DNA of 64,000 nucleotides from Fonsecaea monophora (GCF_001642475.1 NW_019173958.1:266985-330984); one strand, 5' to 3'. Counted from the first letter of the stretch, positions 1-12,328 are shown. Numbers and translations: made by a program. Notes: generated by a model from the letters alone, not told the origin.

Positions 1-3000
1 CAATAATCAGCACTTGATTTGCTTGTTATCTCGCTAGTTGTGGGAATGGCAATGCTGACAGGGGCCAACAGACGAACGATGCCACCACCCGTAAAAGGCT
101 TCAAGTACGAGTATTCACCCTGACACCAGCTCCCATTCTAAGACGCAACATTGCCAAAGCGGTAATTACTTCGTCCGTGCATCCCTACACCTTGACAACA
201 AACTCTGACCGTCGCCTATGGCTTCTTGGCTCCCGTTCGCACTAAACAACTGATGGACGGGCGAAACAACGACGGTCGCAATCAAAGAGGAGGGCGTTGG
301 AATTTATTAGCCACAAAATGCGAAACACTAGGTGGGAGAGCTCTGGTCGTAGACTGCAGACTGCACCTTTCGGTTTGATCGCAATTCTACCCAGTGCCAC
401 AGACCACAATATAACAGCCACAACGAAGAAACCCCTAGCTGCACCTTTAGCTGCATGGCATCTTCGGTGCAGGCTAGGCATTCTGGCAAAATCCTTGTTC
501 AGTATAACATTCGCGCTGTCTGGGGAGAGCGAACTTCAAGTCGGAGCGTTTCCTTGGACAACGCCAGGGACAATCCCTGTTTGCAGACCAATGGGGCACT
601 ACACTGCGTCCAAGGGTCGATAGCAAAAGCCCCCGAAACGACAGGAAACCTGGTTGCTTTGGACGAGCGAGCACAAACCAACAACCGTAAAAGGCATGGC
701 CTGGATGCAGGCGTCCTGCATTCCCGCTTCGCTTGTGCGCAAATCGGGGGCCCAGCCTGCAGACCACCAAGGTGACGCAGAAATTCTCCGACGGGCATTC
801 ACCAGCTGAGATGACACGCTCAGAAGAGCTTGGGACGGCGTCGCTTCCTGCATAATATGGCCTTTGTCAGCTACGGTTGAAACGGAGTGGTGTGATACCT
901 TGCCTGAATACCCCAAGGTGGCCCAGTGCTCTATCCCTGTTACCTTTCGCAAGCTACTTTTATCGGTACCAAACACCGGCTTTTGACGATGTCCACCCCA
1001 GGTCGCTATTTGTTCCAGTCTGTTGCAACACTGCCTCGTGTTTGACAACCTAAAATTCGAGAGTACGGCCCAATCAGGAACCTTCATATCAGCCCAAACT
1101 TTTGAGGGCTTTCAAGAAATTTGCTGTAATAGGACAAGGGATGGAGAACGTCATGAGTGCAGCCACCAAAGCAGGAAAAGGCCCGCCAACGCTCGCAATC
1201 TAAACTCCCGTAACCGCGAACGCCTTTAAGAACCGAGATCATTTCGGTCAAGCCTGGGGCTCACGGCCAAGTCAACAGTGGGCACCAGGACCCTCCGTTG
1301 GCGTCATGAAGCGTCTCTGACAGGCCCAATTTGGGCTGAGTCCAGTCCAGCTTGGGCTGGATGCGTTCTGGGATGACCTCCACCCTGTCCCAAATCAGTT
1401 CAGGATCGCCTTGTCCTTTCAATTTCTCCAAGCAGAGAGAACCACTTGGGAGCATTCAAGGTGCCCACTAGCATTCAAAGCCGTTTTCCACCACGGATGG
1501 TCTGAGCGCCCTCTGAGAAAGGATGCGTTGGAAGCGAGCCCGTCGCTTCGGGCTACTTAGACTGTCCGCAAATGATCAGCACAGGCCGGCGAGGGAGCCC
1601 AAAACTGCCCGGCGGAGCCCGCCGCCGATGTCCACTGCTTGAGACTTGTTGAGCCACAGCTCTCCAATTCCACAATTTTCTTTTTCTAGGCGTGAGAAGG
1701 AGCTCTCCCGGCAGCGACAACCTTAGTCACTCTGCCTTTCGAGCATGGTAGCTGATTCTGGGAAGCCGGCCTCCACGGGTAGTTTGCGGACGTCCGTCCT
1801 CTGCCGTTTCGGACAGAAGACGAATGAATGAGCATCGCTTGCCAGAGTCATGTCAGCCCAAGCAAAGCCACAAGCATTTTCCTTGTTGACAAACATGCCA
1901 GAACCGACCGCCCGGAAAAGGCAACAGATCGTCCTTCCGTGCATACTCTATTTACTGTATGTCTACACCCTAAGAGGTCATGGTGCAGGAGATCTGCGCG
2001 TCAAACTCCGGCGGCGCATGCTTGACGTACGTGTAGCCGGCTACTGTTGTACAGACCCAATCTGAAGTGGGCTGGGCTCACACCCGTTGGACTTGGTCAT
2101 ACAAAAAAACAGAGCACTCGATTCTCCAGCCATGTGCTCGCTCTAACACTGATCGTCACACGAGGCCACAGGGGTTGCAGCACGCGATTTTCTGCAAGCG
2201 AACTATTGATCGACAGTGCCGTCTTCACCCCTATTTTCACGCTTGTTCGTCGAAATTGGGCATGGGATCGTCCTTTGCGGCCAGCTAACCGATGCCCGAA
2301 GGACAAGCTTCAATCCCATTGAGGCAGCTCGGGTTATTGTCATTGGAAGCCGCCACAATACAAATGTCGCCTCACCACCTGTCAGACAGGGCCTTGTCTG
2401 TACCAACTGTGTCTCTGTCCAGTACAACAACTTGTTGTCATACTCGCCGAGGCGGTGCTGAGCTAAGAGGTACTTTGCAGTGCACTGTCCTACATGCCAA
2501 TTAGGCGACGCAGAGCCAGAGTTCCCCTTCTGCGCCTATGAATGACGAAGGCGGCGTAGCACGCGAATGTTTATTCAGCCCATGTGAAGCATCGAAGGGA
2601 TCGTCCCTGCATCGAGTCCCAAGACTTCGGGTGTGCCAGTAAAAGAATAAGCTGTTGGCTTCGGACCATTTCCCTTTTCTCGAAGCGAATCAGCTATTTC
2701 AGCTTGGCAAGGAGAAGATGCTTTCGCCACGGGTTTCGTACCCTTGAGCACTGGAAGTCAAATGGCTGATGTTAAGCCATAGATTGGTTTCCAAGATACG
2801 GACGAGTAGCACTTGCAGGACGTGCCGGCCCAGTACCAGCAATCACTAGGAACAAGCACACAAGCCACTGACTTCACCAGTTCCAAACTCAATGCAAAGA
2901 CCCTTGGACCCTTGAATGAATGCTTCCGGACTTTTGGGTTTCCGCGCCCCAAGCATGACCACGACAAAGAGGCCATCCTATTCAGGCTGTAAGGCCTCCG

Positions 3001-5094
3001 AATTGGGACATTCTCCCGCATTGGCTTCAAGTTGTTATCCAATCCAAAGCCGACCATGTCGCGTCCGAGGACCAAACACGGATTTGTGGAGCCTGGGAAT
3101 CAAACAGCCGCTGAATATCCTGCTGCACAACCGGCAGAGGACATTATCCATGCCTCACAAGATCTTCGTATTCGTACGAGTTACGTGTCGACGAACCACG
3201 GCCTCCAAACACAGGAATCAAGCATCATTGATTGAGGTCTGTCCCTGTTTGCACCTCTCCTGCCATCCAGGGAGATCATCCTTTGCTTAATCATCGCCAG
3301 TTCCCATTGGAGGCGCAAAGAATCACTCTATTTGAGCCTGAAGACTGGGTCCTCGAAGGGGATCTACACCCTGCTTTTCGGCTGCTCGCTCATCGTTCAC
3401 ATGGCCTGGTCGATCAGTTGCACATCTCACCCATGTCAACATGGGAAAGGATGTCAATCGATAGTAGCTAATTGGAAAGGTTCTAGCATGCAAAACAACG
3501 GCTGTGAGCTTGGCACTAGAGTCGTCTGGCATATTTCTTGTTTGCCGAAGTTGCTTGGAGCGAGACAGAGGGTTCGACCCGAAATGGGTCGAAAGTTGTC
3601 CCGATCTCTCAAGCGAGGCAAACAACACTGACGCTTCTCTGGTTTGACACTGCTGCTCTGTCAAGGCTTGCCAGCCGATTTGTACCATGACTAATTGAAC
3701 GGCCAGCTTAGCGGTTGTAGTGCAGCCTTATTGTCGTCAGTGGCACACGGCCGAGTCGACTGCCTCATCAACAAACATTCGTTAGCTGATGCCGCTCTGG
3801 TCGAGCTGTTTCTCAGAGACGTCTTTTCTGTTGCTGGCTTGCGGAACTCCACGATCTGAATCTTCCAGGGGATACTCTCCGAAGACAGTTTCACCGACCA
3901 ACCCTCTCGATGTCACCTAGCGGGAGAGATAGGCGGAAAGACAGTGAGCAGAAAGGACTTGAACTTGCAAAATCAAAGGCACTATCTGCTCCACATCTAA
4001 ACAGATGACCATGGACCCAAGGGAAAGGAGACCATCGTGGCAGCTGAATCTCAACTCATGCCACTCAAACGAGGTACTGATGACCTGCCATCTCATATTT
4101 CTTCAGCATAAGAGAGGCAAGTCTGATTTGACAATATGCGGTTCCGACGACCACGTGGTTTTCGGACTGCCAATGTCAAGTATCAAAGCTGTATGGGAAC
4201 AAGGTCAGAAGCAGCAGCAGGGGGACTCACATATAGAAGGGCGCCCTGGCCGTGATCGAGTCTCGTCTCTAGGATATGCAGTCAATGAGCGAAGATTGCT
4301 CAGTCAGCCAGTCATTCAGTGTGTCGATACTTCCTGCTGGAACCCCCAAGGGAACTACTGGCCATACGGCAGGGAATGCTGCCTCTTTTTAGCATGTCAG
4401 ACAAGATTGTGCATATCCCCGTAGATGTAACACCTCCATTTGTCCATTTGCTGGGATGTAATGGCCAGTCTGATTTAGTCAAGGAACGACAATCCTTCTG
4501 GCCAGTGCTCATTGCCATAGATTGCGACGTGGCAAACACATATATTGAATACTCCTCTCGGCTCATTCATCTTGCTCATCCATGCTGGTCCACATATATA
4601 TATATATATATATATATGTAAGCCATTGTATCACTCACCTCTCATCGCTCTTTACCTACATATATAGTGTTAAGAACACAAGAGTCACAAGAGTCGGGAA
4701 TCCAAAAATGAAAGGGGAAAGGAAACCTGGCAGAGATTATCAATGTCCTCATATACATACATACATATCTCCTACCTCTTACAAGCTCATCTCTCCCCAT
4801 TATTGAATCCTATCCTATTACTTGCAAAGGCGTTCATTCATCTACTGTATGTAGTGTGTCTCGTATGATCTTTTCACCCGGCTGAAGAGGGAAAAAGGAA
4901 AGGAAAAAAAATCATCTTGGTGAAAACAAAAAATACAACATACATTCCATATATATTCATGGGATTTTTCTTGTTGCTTTTTTTTTTGTTTCTTCTTTCG
5001 TCGTCTACCGGATCTTGGAGATTGGATCTTCGGATCGCGTCTACTCCTAGGAACCCCTGCCAATCCTTTCCAACCCCGACACCCCTGTCATCGC
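1..5094. other. gene-poor stretch, no supported gene
   Basis: No reading frame here has an ATG start, splice structure or motif that I can tie to a protein family. The open frames are short (about 160 codons or fewer), occur on both strands at similar lengths, and mostly lack an ATG. No transposase, reverse transcriptase or terminal repeat was recognised. The last 500 bases hold simple repeats (TA and CATA runs) and a T-rich tract just downstream of the neighbouring RabGAP stop. It could be a long intergenic region, a decayed element or a non-coding RNA locus. Sequence alone does not decide. Confidence 0.5.
4593..4618. repeat. (TA)n microsatellite
   Basis: About 26 bases of uninterrupted AT dinucleotide repeat, followed about 140 bases later by a short CATA-rich stretch (around 4750-4770). 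Confidence 0.9.
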
Positions 5095-7689
5095 TCAGGC
5101 CTTGATCTTCCCATTATGAATCTTCCATTCTGCTCGTGCGATGCGCATAAACAGGTCTTCATCTTGGATGGGGATCCAGCTGGTCAGCACTTTCATGGCG
5201 TTTTCAAAGTCGCTTTCGAGAAGGATGTCGCGCATGCCGTCGATGAGCGCGGCGGAGGCGGCGTGGAGGACGTCCAACGTCGTCCCAAAGGGGACCACCT
5301 CTTCGGCGTCGGGTGGGGGTTTGTCTTTCGACGACGACGTACCACCATCACCACGGCTTGGAGGAGGACCGGTGGATGAAACTGGTACCGTCATGTCGTC
5401 GCCCAGCAGCATGAATACATCCCAAACCCTCAACTGCGCCGGGAAGGGAATGGCATAGTTGAACAAAGTGAGATACCACCTCGTCCCGTACGCCGTGGGC
5501 CCGATGTTCAGCGATTCCAACTTCCTCGCCACTTCACCTTGGCCCAACCATCCCTTTTCAAAATCATCCAAGGCAGCCATCAGCCCGCCAAAGCCGGACT
5601 TGTAGAGTTCTCCAAGGCCGCGCAGCTCCCACATCCGCACAAGCATTACAAAGGCCTTTTCTTCGTCGTAGTATGCTAACAACGTCACCGCGAGAGCAGC
5701 CATACCCTGAACATATCCGGTCGAAGGAACATGCAGCGACATGGCGTGCAGAACGCGGAACAGCAGACGCTGCCCACCCCTATACCGTCTCCTGAACATG
5801 ATATGGGACGATATCGTCCGTGGCACGTCCAGATCGATCTGCACATCATCCGGGCTTGCTTCACTCTGATAGGAATGGAATAGCGAGATCAAGTCGGCAT
5901 CACCAACGCAATTTTTCCGCTTTGATGCCGATGCACTGAGAAAACTGTGCCACGCTGTTGCACGCCACTTGTCGGGGATGCCTTTCCATGTTCGCTCGAC
6001 GAGTTTGGGGTTTGTTGTGTCAAAAGTATATTCGCTCGCTGAACCGGCGCCCACCAGGGGTAGCCCTGTTTTGGGATCCTTCGCGGGCGTTTTGGCCTTT
6101 GCCATTCGCCGCCATTTTGCCTCACGCTCGAGCTCTTTCCTCCGTGCTCGCGCATTGTCGATTCGGACGTGGCCGTTCTCTACAACTGACTGTGCAGAGT
6201 CTGGGAGCGTAAGCATATCCATTGCTGAGTCCATCAGGCGGCGGTTTCTCGACCCCGGTATAGGGATCCTGGTGGAAGCATTTCGACGCTGTGGTCGAGC
6301 ATAGGCACTTTGAGAGCTCACCGGACGAGGTGGGGTGTTTTCGGGACTAGCATGTTTGCTCTGCAGTGACCGCAAAGATCCATGGGCACTACTAGGAGTG
6401 CGGCGAAGAGTGTTTTTCCTTCGAGGTGTCTCACTAGCTAGCTGTAAGCTCGTTGATACCCGGGTGAGCCTTTGGCCCTTGGATTCGTCGGCACCGTCAA
6501 CAGTCGTGGTCGGCGCTTTGGCGATAATAAAGCCGTAGCGGTCCACATCTGCATTATCGACATCCTTCCAGTCTTCCAACCCACCAGCAAGTTCGTTCTC
6601 CTCGCGCTCGAGAGTCGTATAAGAATGAGAGGCCGAGGTTGCCATGCTTGGTTGCCGCGGGTTTTTGGCGTCCTCGTAGATATCGGTTGTGGAAGTAGCG
6701 CGTGAAAGCGACGGGTTGCTGACACTGCAGGTATCTGTCACCAGTGTTGATTGCCACCGAGCTCCCATTTGCGCGGCCAGATTTACGTTGGAGTCCGTGT
6801 CATATTGACCGTCCGTTCCTGCGGCGTAGAATGCGCGGACCTTTTCAGATAATAGTTCTTCGTCGGCGGAGAGGATCTTGGCCGGCGGACGGGCATGGGG
6901 AGTCCTCGCCACAGCTGAAGGCGCAGATTGTCCGTTGCCAGCAGCGGCCTCTGGGATATCGGGCTCTCCATTCATCCTTTTTTCCTCGTCTATGATCGGG
7001 GCAAGGTTCGGTGAACTTTTGCGGTTGGACTGGTTGACTCTCCTCCCATCAATGAGCATGCTCCCTCTCTTGGAGAATTCTATGCTAGTTTCAGGAAGCA
7101 GTTCTTCGCCGAATCCAGTTGTAGGAAGACTGAAATCCAAGGATAGACCATTGATTCCCGGGGATGTCTCTTGTGTGTCTCTGCCTGTCTCTTTGAACGA
7201 TGTAGCTGAACTCGACCGGGAGGGTCCCAAAGACAACCATCTCCCACTCTCGGATGTGCTGATGTTGCTGCTGCGGTCGGCAAGCGACTCTCGGAAGGCA
7301 GTCTCGTTGACGCGGATCTGAGGAATGCTGAGCGTGGCCGAGGTTAGGCTGGATATCGTAGGAGTTCTGGTAGCGAGGCTCAGAGTGGTACTGGTCTGAC
7401 TTTCTCTCGCGGAGATTGACCCTGTAAGTAGAGTACGAGGCCCGTCTCCATCTTGCGGCGACGCGTTGGGGTTGTATCTCTTATTGGAGGAGATGGACGC
7501 GGAATCCCCTGTCAGCGGAGAATGTTGCGCCCTGTCTGGACCCAAGTCTGCGATTCGATGTAACGAGGAGATTGAGCGCGTGACGGGGATGGGAGGTTTG
7601 GATGGTCGTGTTTCGCTGTAGGGCAGCCCTTGAAGACTGTAGTTGAAGCTGGAGGTGGACGGGCTCACAGACGCACTGTGATCGCCCAT
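5095..7689 (-). CDS. TBC-domain Rab GTPase-activating protein
   Basis: Single-exon gene, 864 residues from the first in-frame ATG at 7689 (G at -3). The frame stays open a little further upstream but without an ATG. Residues 1-560 are Ser/Thr-rich and probably disordered. The TBC domain runs from about 567 to 840. It shows the arginine-finger motif (DVPRT, Arg about 624) and the glutamine-finger motif as YVQG (Gln about 661, usually YCQG), so it should be catalytically competent as a dual-finger RabGAP speeding GTP hydrolysis on a Rab. A low-complexity Pro/Ser/Gly insert of about 35 residues interrupts the C-terminal half of the domain (about 767-802). The substrate Rab cannot be told. It probably acts in vesicle traffic at a membrane. 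It differs in layout from the second TBC protein at 39.3-42.1 kb, which has a central domain and a coiled coil. Confidence 0.88.
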   Translation of the reverse strand: MGDHSASVSPSTSSFNYSLQGLPYSETRPSKPPIPVTRSISSLHRIADLGPDRAQHSPLTGDSASISSNKRYNPNASPQDGDGPRTLLTGSISARESQTSTTLSLATRTPTISSLTSATLSIPQIRVNETAFRESLADRSSNISTSESGRWLSLGPSRSSSATSFKETGRDTQETSPGINGLSLDFSLPTTGFGEELLPETSIEFSKRGSMLIDGRRVNQSNRKSSPNLAPIIDEEKRMNGEPDIPEAAAGNGQSAPSAVARTPHARPPAKILSADEELLSEKVRAFYAAGTDGQYDTDSNVNLAAQMGARWQSTLVTDTCSVSNPSLSRATSTTDIYEDAKNPRQPSMATSASHSYTTLEREENELAGGLEDWKDVDNADVDRYGFIIAKAPTTTVDGADESKGQRLTRVSTSLQLASETPRRKNTLRRTPSSAHGSLRSLQSKHASPENTPPRPVSSQSAYARPQRRNASTRIPIPGSRNRRLMDSAMDMLTLPDSAQSVVENGHVRIDNARARRKELEREAKWRRMAKAKTPAKDPKTGLPLVGAGSASEYTFDTTNPKLVERTWKGIPDKWRATAWHSFLSASASKRKNCVGDADLISLFHSYQSEASPDDVQIDLDVPRTISSHIMFRRRYRGGQRLLFRVLHAMSLHVPSTGYVQGMAALAVTLLAYYDEEKAFVMLVRMWELRGLGELYKSGFGGLMAALDDFEKGWLGQGEVARKLESLNIGPTAYGTRWYLTLFNYAIPFPAQLRVWDVFMLLGDDMTVPVSSTGPPPSRGDGGTSSSKDKPPPDAEEVVPFGTTLDVLHAASAALIDGMRDILLESDFENAMKVLTSWIPIQDEDLFMRIARAEWKIHNGKIKA

Positions 7690-9096
7690 TACTTCACCTG
7701 CCTCGCCCGGCGCCCTCCAGATCTCCAAACTTCAACAATGTGGCCAGTCACCCAGTGAATCCTGGCACGCCTAAACTCAAAGGTCCCGGGGGTTGCGGCG
7801 GCTGCGGCATAGGCGCCGGGGGCTAAAGGACGATCGCAAGGGGGCCTTCGTATACTCCGTCTGTAGGATTGGCAGTCAGCACCATATGTTATGGTGGTTT
7901 CTTTTTTTTTCCTGGTGCGCGCAATGTTCCCTTCTCTTTTCGCCCTGTTGAGGTCGTGGGTGCAAGTTGGGACAGAAATATTTTTCGATGCTCCTTTTCG
8001 AATGTTGGCTCGCCCGTGGAAAAAGGGGATATTCGACGTCATGATCTAGTCAAGCGAAGCGAACTTGACCAAAGTTGATGTGGACAGCGTCCCCTATTCT
8101 GCCCTGGTGGGTTATGGGAGATCTCGCTTGTAGACTTGTCCATTGCAACGATAATATTTGCACCAAGGGTAGCGCACGAACGGTATCATTTTGCAGAGGG
8201 GAAGGCAAATTGCGTATATGGAAAAAGACACCGGATTGCAGGTTACACGGCTGGTGGGGGAGCCATACATATTGACAGAAGCACTTTCTCATTTAACATG
8301 GGGATTGTGCAACATGTGAACACCACTGAAGGTCGACAATCCGCTTCTTGTTGTCTCTACATGCTTGGAAGATTTCTGGTTCGGGTCGATTACTGGGCCA
8401 CTATCCTTGGTATTCTTTCAAGCTACTTGTACTGTGATTTTTCGCACTTTTTCTCCATCTGATTCAAATAACGGGCCTCAACCATGCCAGACATGGTGGG
8501 GATCAGCATAGGAAAGGCTGCAACCCACTTCGCGCAGGAGGATATTTGCACTTGTCGACCTATCTGGAATGTCCCCGGTAGCTCACTCAACCAAAAAAGA
8601 TCAGCGAACAAGGTGAACGGGTGTGACGATAGCTGGATGAGGACAGGACTTTCAATGGTGAAGATCCTGCTCGATACCCACTTGCTGGGCTGCAGCCGCC
8701 TTGCGAATCCGTTAGTTTTCATTTTGCGAAAGGAAATGGTACGGCGACTTGGATTTCTTGAGCAAGAGGGAGATGGGTTTGAGGCGGCGCAGAGCTCAAA
8801 CGGCCGGAACGCGGATTATTCAGCCGGAGCGGGAATGTATGGGCGTGTGGTCGAATTCGGACATTATTCTACCCAAGGACTCGATCCCTGCGAATATAGT
8901 TTCTGGTGGCTTTCATATTATGTAGTAACAGGCTTGTAGAGTTGAAAGGGAGAGATGTGAGGCGGTTTTCCTCGCAAGGCTGCGGAGTTGGTCTGGCTTA
9001 TCTTATCGCCACGTGACACGGATACTCCGCAAAACTTTTTTTTTCGAGCCGCTGAGTTTCGTTGTGAATAGGTGAGTCAACAAGCGATTATTCAAT
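7690..9096. other. divergent intergenic region (RabGAP / LCP5 promoters)
   Basis: About 1.4 kb between two divergent starts. It contains a T-rich tract near 7900 and an ATG-initiated frame of 151 codons at 8484-8939 (+), which has no recognisable domain and is not called as a gene. Confidence 0.5.
9010..9017 (+). promoter_or_regulatory. CACGTGAC box upstream of LCP5
   Basis: CACGTGAC lies about 80 bases before the LCP5 ATG. On the other strand it reads GTCACGTG, matching the RTCACRTG core bound by bHLH factors such as Cbf1 in yeasts. Its use here is inferred only from position. Confidence 0.3.
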
Positions 9097-10272
9097 ATGA
9101 CGGCAGAGTTGAATGTCGGCTCGATGCTGTCTACTTTGACTGCTGCCATGCAGTCTGCTGCATCCGCACTTCCAGAGTCGGAGCAGCAGCTGCTACCACC
9201 CGCAGACGGGATATCCCTCCTCGACATCAAGAACGACCTCCTCCTCTCGTACATTCAAAATCTGGCCTTTTTGGTCATCATAAAGCTGCGCAATGGCCTC
9301 GCGGCGGAAGATTCGTCTATTGACCTAGTCTCGGAAGTCACCAAACACCTGGTCGACTTGCGGGTGTATCTGGAACGGGGCGTCCGTCCTCTGGAGAGCA
9401 AATTGAAATACCAGATCGACAAGGTCGTGCGGGCGGCTGAAGAGGCTGCTCGCAGGAGTGCACAGAAGAAGGGGGTGGATCAAGAGTCACAGAAACGGCC
9501 CTCCAAGAAGACACGCAATGAAAATGGCAATGTCTCAGACGAGTTTGAATCGGGCTCGGAAGAGTCCTCGGAGGACGACGCTGTTGAAAACAATTACACC
9601 GAGGGCGACATGTCCGTGGGACCAAGGCCTGCTGCACTCCTGAAGAATGTAGATACAAGCAAGAAGGAAGATCAAATCGTCAAGTCGCGATCAACGACCA
9701 CTGGCGCATACAAGCCTCCACGTATAACACCCACTGCAATGCCGGAGCCTCCTTCACAACGCGACCGCGATGTCCCCGCGAGAAAACGCAAGTCGCAGCT
9801 CCTGGACGAATACATCGACGAGGAACTGTCCACGGCGCCACGCGCGCAACCATCGATCGGTTCAAACAACACTATTGTCAAGCACGGACGTGGGGCTATG
9901 TCGTCGAAAGAGCGTGACAAGGAGCGAGAAAGGATCGAATACGAAGAGCGGAATTTCGTCCGATTACCTGCGGAGAGCAAAGCTGAGAAAAGAAAGGCAA
10001 GGCTGCGAGGCGAGATGGACAAGAGAGATCTGTTCGGAGGTGAAGACTGGACCGGCCTAGGTGGATTGGGCGATCGTATTCACAGGAGCGTCGCGGGCAG
10101 AGCGAAAGGCGAGGGATCTAGCGTGCTTGACCGAAGAGCGAAGAGAAGGAGAGACACTCAGGATGGACCCAGGTCCGATGGTACCAGTGGCATACCCATC
10201 GGTGAGAGTTTTGAAAAGAGGAGGAGAATCTTGCAGCAGCGGGCAGACAAGAAGTCGAGAAGGAAGGGTTGA
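9097..10272 (+). CDS. LCP5: Lcp5/neuroguidin-like SSU processome protein
   Basis: Single exon, 391 residues, ATG with A at -3. The N-terminal third (about residues 5-100) looks like the Sas10/Utp3/C1D domain: a helical bundle with DIKNDLLLSYIQNL and the PLESKLKYQIDK segment typical of the family. A charged, Ser/Glu-rich linker follows. Then comes the family's PPR motif (AYKPPRITP, about residue 206) and a highly basic C terminus containing LGGLGDRIHR. Lcp5 proteins act in the nucleolus in the small-subunit processome, in 18S rRNA maturation, and C1D-family members bind exosome factors. Length agrees with fungal Lcp5 (about 350-400). The assignment rests on domain order and the two short motifs. 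Confidence 0.85.
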   Translation: MTAELNVGSMLSTLTAAMQSAASALPESEQQLLPPADGISLLDIKNDLLLSYIQNLAFLVIIKLRNGLAAEDSSIDLVSEVTKHLVDLRVYLERGVRPLESKLKYQIDKVVRAAEEAARRSAQKKGVDQESQKRPSKKTRNENGNVSDEFESGSEESSEDDAVENNYTEGDMSVGPRPAALLKNVDTSKKEDQIVKSRSTTTGAYKPPRITPTAMPEPPSQRDRDVPARKRKSQLLDEYIDEELSTAPRAQPSIGSNNTIVKHGRGAMSSKERDKERERIEYEERNFVRLPAESKAEKRKARLRGEMDKRDLFGGEDWTGLGGLGDRIHRSVAGRAKGEGSSVLDRRAKRRRDTQDGPRSDGTSGIPIGESFEKRRRILQQRADKKSRRKG

Positions 10273-11748
10273 ACAGAGGAGTTATTCGCATTGTGAAGGG
10301 TCAGGTCGCCTTGCTGGTTCGGTGCGGTCATTGACTTTCAGGATCGAGGCGATTGATGCCTGCTGGATGGTTGTTGTTGTACACAGCGACGAACCAGCTC
10401 CTCACAGCGATTTAGGCCCAGGCTCTGTCTGTCCAAAACTATCCTCCTCGCGACCACTGTCGACTATTGCGTTCTTCACGACTGCAACATGGCGAAAAGA
10501 GCCAAGAATATGTGAGGGCAGGGCAGGACCACCACGCCTACGGAGAGTGAAGCACATTGTTGCGCGTATGGCACTTTAAGATCCGGGGCTCCTTACCTGC
10601 AACTGCCGAATTCACTTGCTCACCTTGCTCGCCTCGTCAGTACGACACAGAAGCAGACAGATACGGCGCCTTCAACCACATCTCAAGGTGACGTTTTCTG
10701 ACAGAGTCATCCAGGTACAGTAGAAGGGCCGTTCGAAGCTGAAACCCCGAATCGAACTTTACAAAGTCACAACAGCCAGTCAGTCCAGGGAACTAACGGT
10801 CGACTACCCGACTCGAGAGAGCCCTACCGTCCTGTGACTTGTCTCAACATCAGCGCCGAGGCGTGCAGCCATACATCATACATCAGACATAGTACTTTGT
10901 CTGGTCAGTGATTAATATTCCTTCTCTTGCATGAGGCGGACGCAGTCGTGTTCTCGCTGGAGCGGCGGAATGAGATGGGATATAACATGATAGTAATCAA
11001 TGACATCCTCTCTCTCCCCCTCTTCCTCTACAGCTCTACAAGTCAAGTGCAGGGCGTTTCCGTGCTTTGGTTGTGTTGAGTAATCCTTTTTCCCACCTTG
11101 TGCCATCCGCCTCCCCGGCAAATGCACTCCCCCCGACGATGCAGGATGAGATGATATCACATGAGATGAGACGCGAGGACACGGCACGGTGGGTTAGATG
11201 GACGGGGCTGCGTAGAGATGGACATGACAGAGCAAGACAATGCGATGGAAATACCAGGTAGGCACGCAATGAACTCCATCTGAATGCTAGGACAGCTGGA
11301 TCAAATTACCTACTAGGCAATTAAGTAAAGATCCAATCGCCATCTCAGCTCTAGCGGCACCAGCCTTGTGTAGTTTAGTTTACTCGCTACTAGCCAAAGT
11401 CATCGATGGCCATTCTTTCCCAATGTGGTCCGTGGGCGGGAGGTGCAGGGATGTGTATGGTGGATACTACCTACTACCTAGGTGCTGCAATGTTGTGTTG
11501 TGTTGTATTGCCTTCGCAAAGGCCGAATCTTTGTCGGATGGACTTGGGTCCGCGTCATGGGATGGGATGGGATGATGACCCAGACGCATACATACATATA
11601 TAGCGCCTCATCTCTCTCTTTGGCAGGCACATGAAATACTCTCTTCTTCTCTCACGGCCCGGAAATATCAATACACCCCTACAGGTACCTGGTGAAGTAC
11701 GATCGAACACCATTTCTCATACACTCCTCCACGAAATAACGAGTCACC
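10273..11748. other. intergenic region upstream of tautomerase gene
   Basis: About 1.5 kb. No convincing coding frame. It is rich in short TG/GA tracts (for example near 11480-11580). Confidence 0.5.
11597..11603 (+). promoter_or_regulatory. TATA-like box
   Basis: TATATAG, about 150 bases upstream of the tautomerase-like ATG at 11749 and followed by a CT-rich stretch of the kind often found near fungal transcription starts. Confidence 0.35.
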
Positions 11749-12328
11749 ATGCCTCTCTGGCGCATCTTCTCCCATCCGTCAATCTTCAACACCTCCCAAA
11801 GAGAGGCTATCGCAAAAGCCCTCACTGACCTCTATGTCTCCGTTGGCCTCCCACCCTTCTACGTCGTCGTCTTATTCATTGATGTAGACGAGAAGGGCGT
11901 CTTCGTGGGAGGCGAATCGAAAAACAACTTTGTAAGAATAGCCGTTGAGCAGATTGCCAGGGTGATGATGGGACCCGAGACCGAGGAGGGGAAAGCCAGG
12001 AGGAAAGCGTGGATGGATCGGATCAACGAGGTGTGTACCCTGTTCACTTGCGCCAAACCTCTGCGGACAGATCTCGAAGTGAAAAGAGTCCACCTCAGAG
12101 TTCTTCGCTTGTCTGCCACCTTGACTTGATTTTCCTCGAGCGGCATGTAATAACAGAGCCGTACAGGTCCTGAAGCCCTTCATCATCGACAGGTCCGAGT
12201 TGGAGTGGGAGCTGCACATCTATGAGACGCCCCGTGATCTTTGGAGAGTTCAGGGACTGGATCCTCCACCTCCATCCTCGGAGGCAGAGAAGATGTGGTC
12301 GGAGAAGAACAAGGCTATCCCATATTGA
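11749..12328 (+). CDS. tautomerase-superfamily (cis-CaaD-like) protein
   Basis: Two exons, 11749-12030 and 12167-12328, giving 147 residues. The 136-nt intron begins GTGTGT after codon 94 and ends TACAG. The second exon resumes in phase at VLKPFI and ends at a TGA. The protein starts Met-Pro, so processing would expose the N-terminal proline that serves as catalytic base in the tautomerase superfamily. Length, the MPLWRIF start, the downstream Arg-rich helix and the ELHIYET strand fit the fungal tautomerase-3 / cis-3-chloroacrylic-acid-dehalogenase-like family, usually about 140-150 residues. The natural substrate is unknown for most members, and the name does not imply dehalogenase activity here. 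The gene is convergent with GPI8, 86 bases away. Confidence 0.75.

Noticed and set aside
3565..3590. tRNA B-box-like GGTTCGACCC
   Set aside because: No matching A box or foldable cloverleaf nearby, so not a tRNA.
8484..8939. 151-codon ATG frame between the RabGAP gene and LCP5
   Set aside because: No motif, no splice support, lies in a divergent promoter region. Kept only as a note in the intergenic entry.
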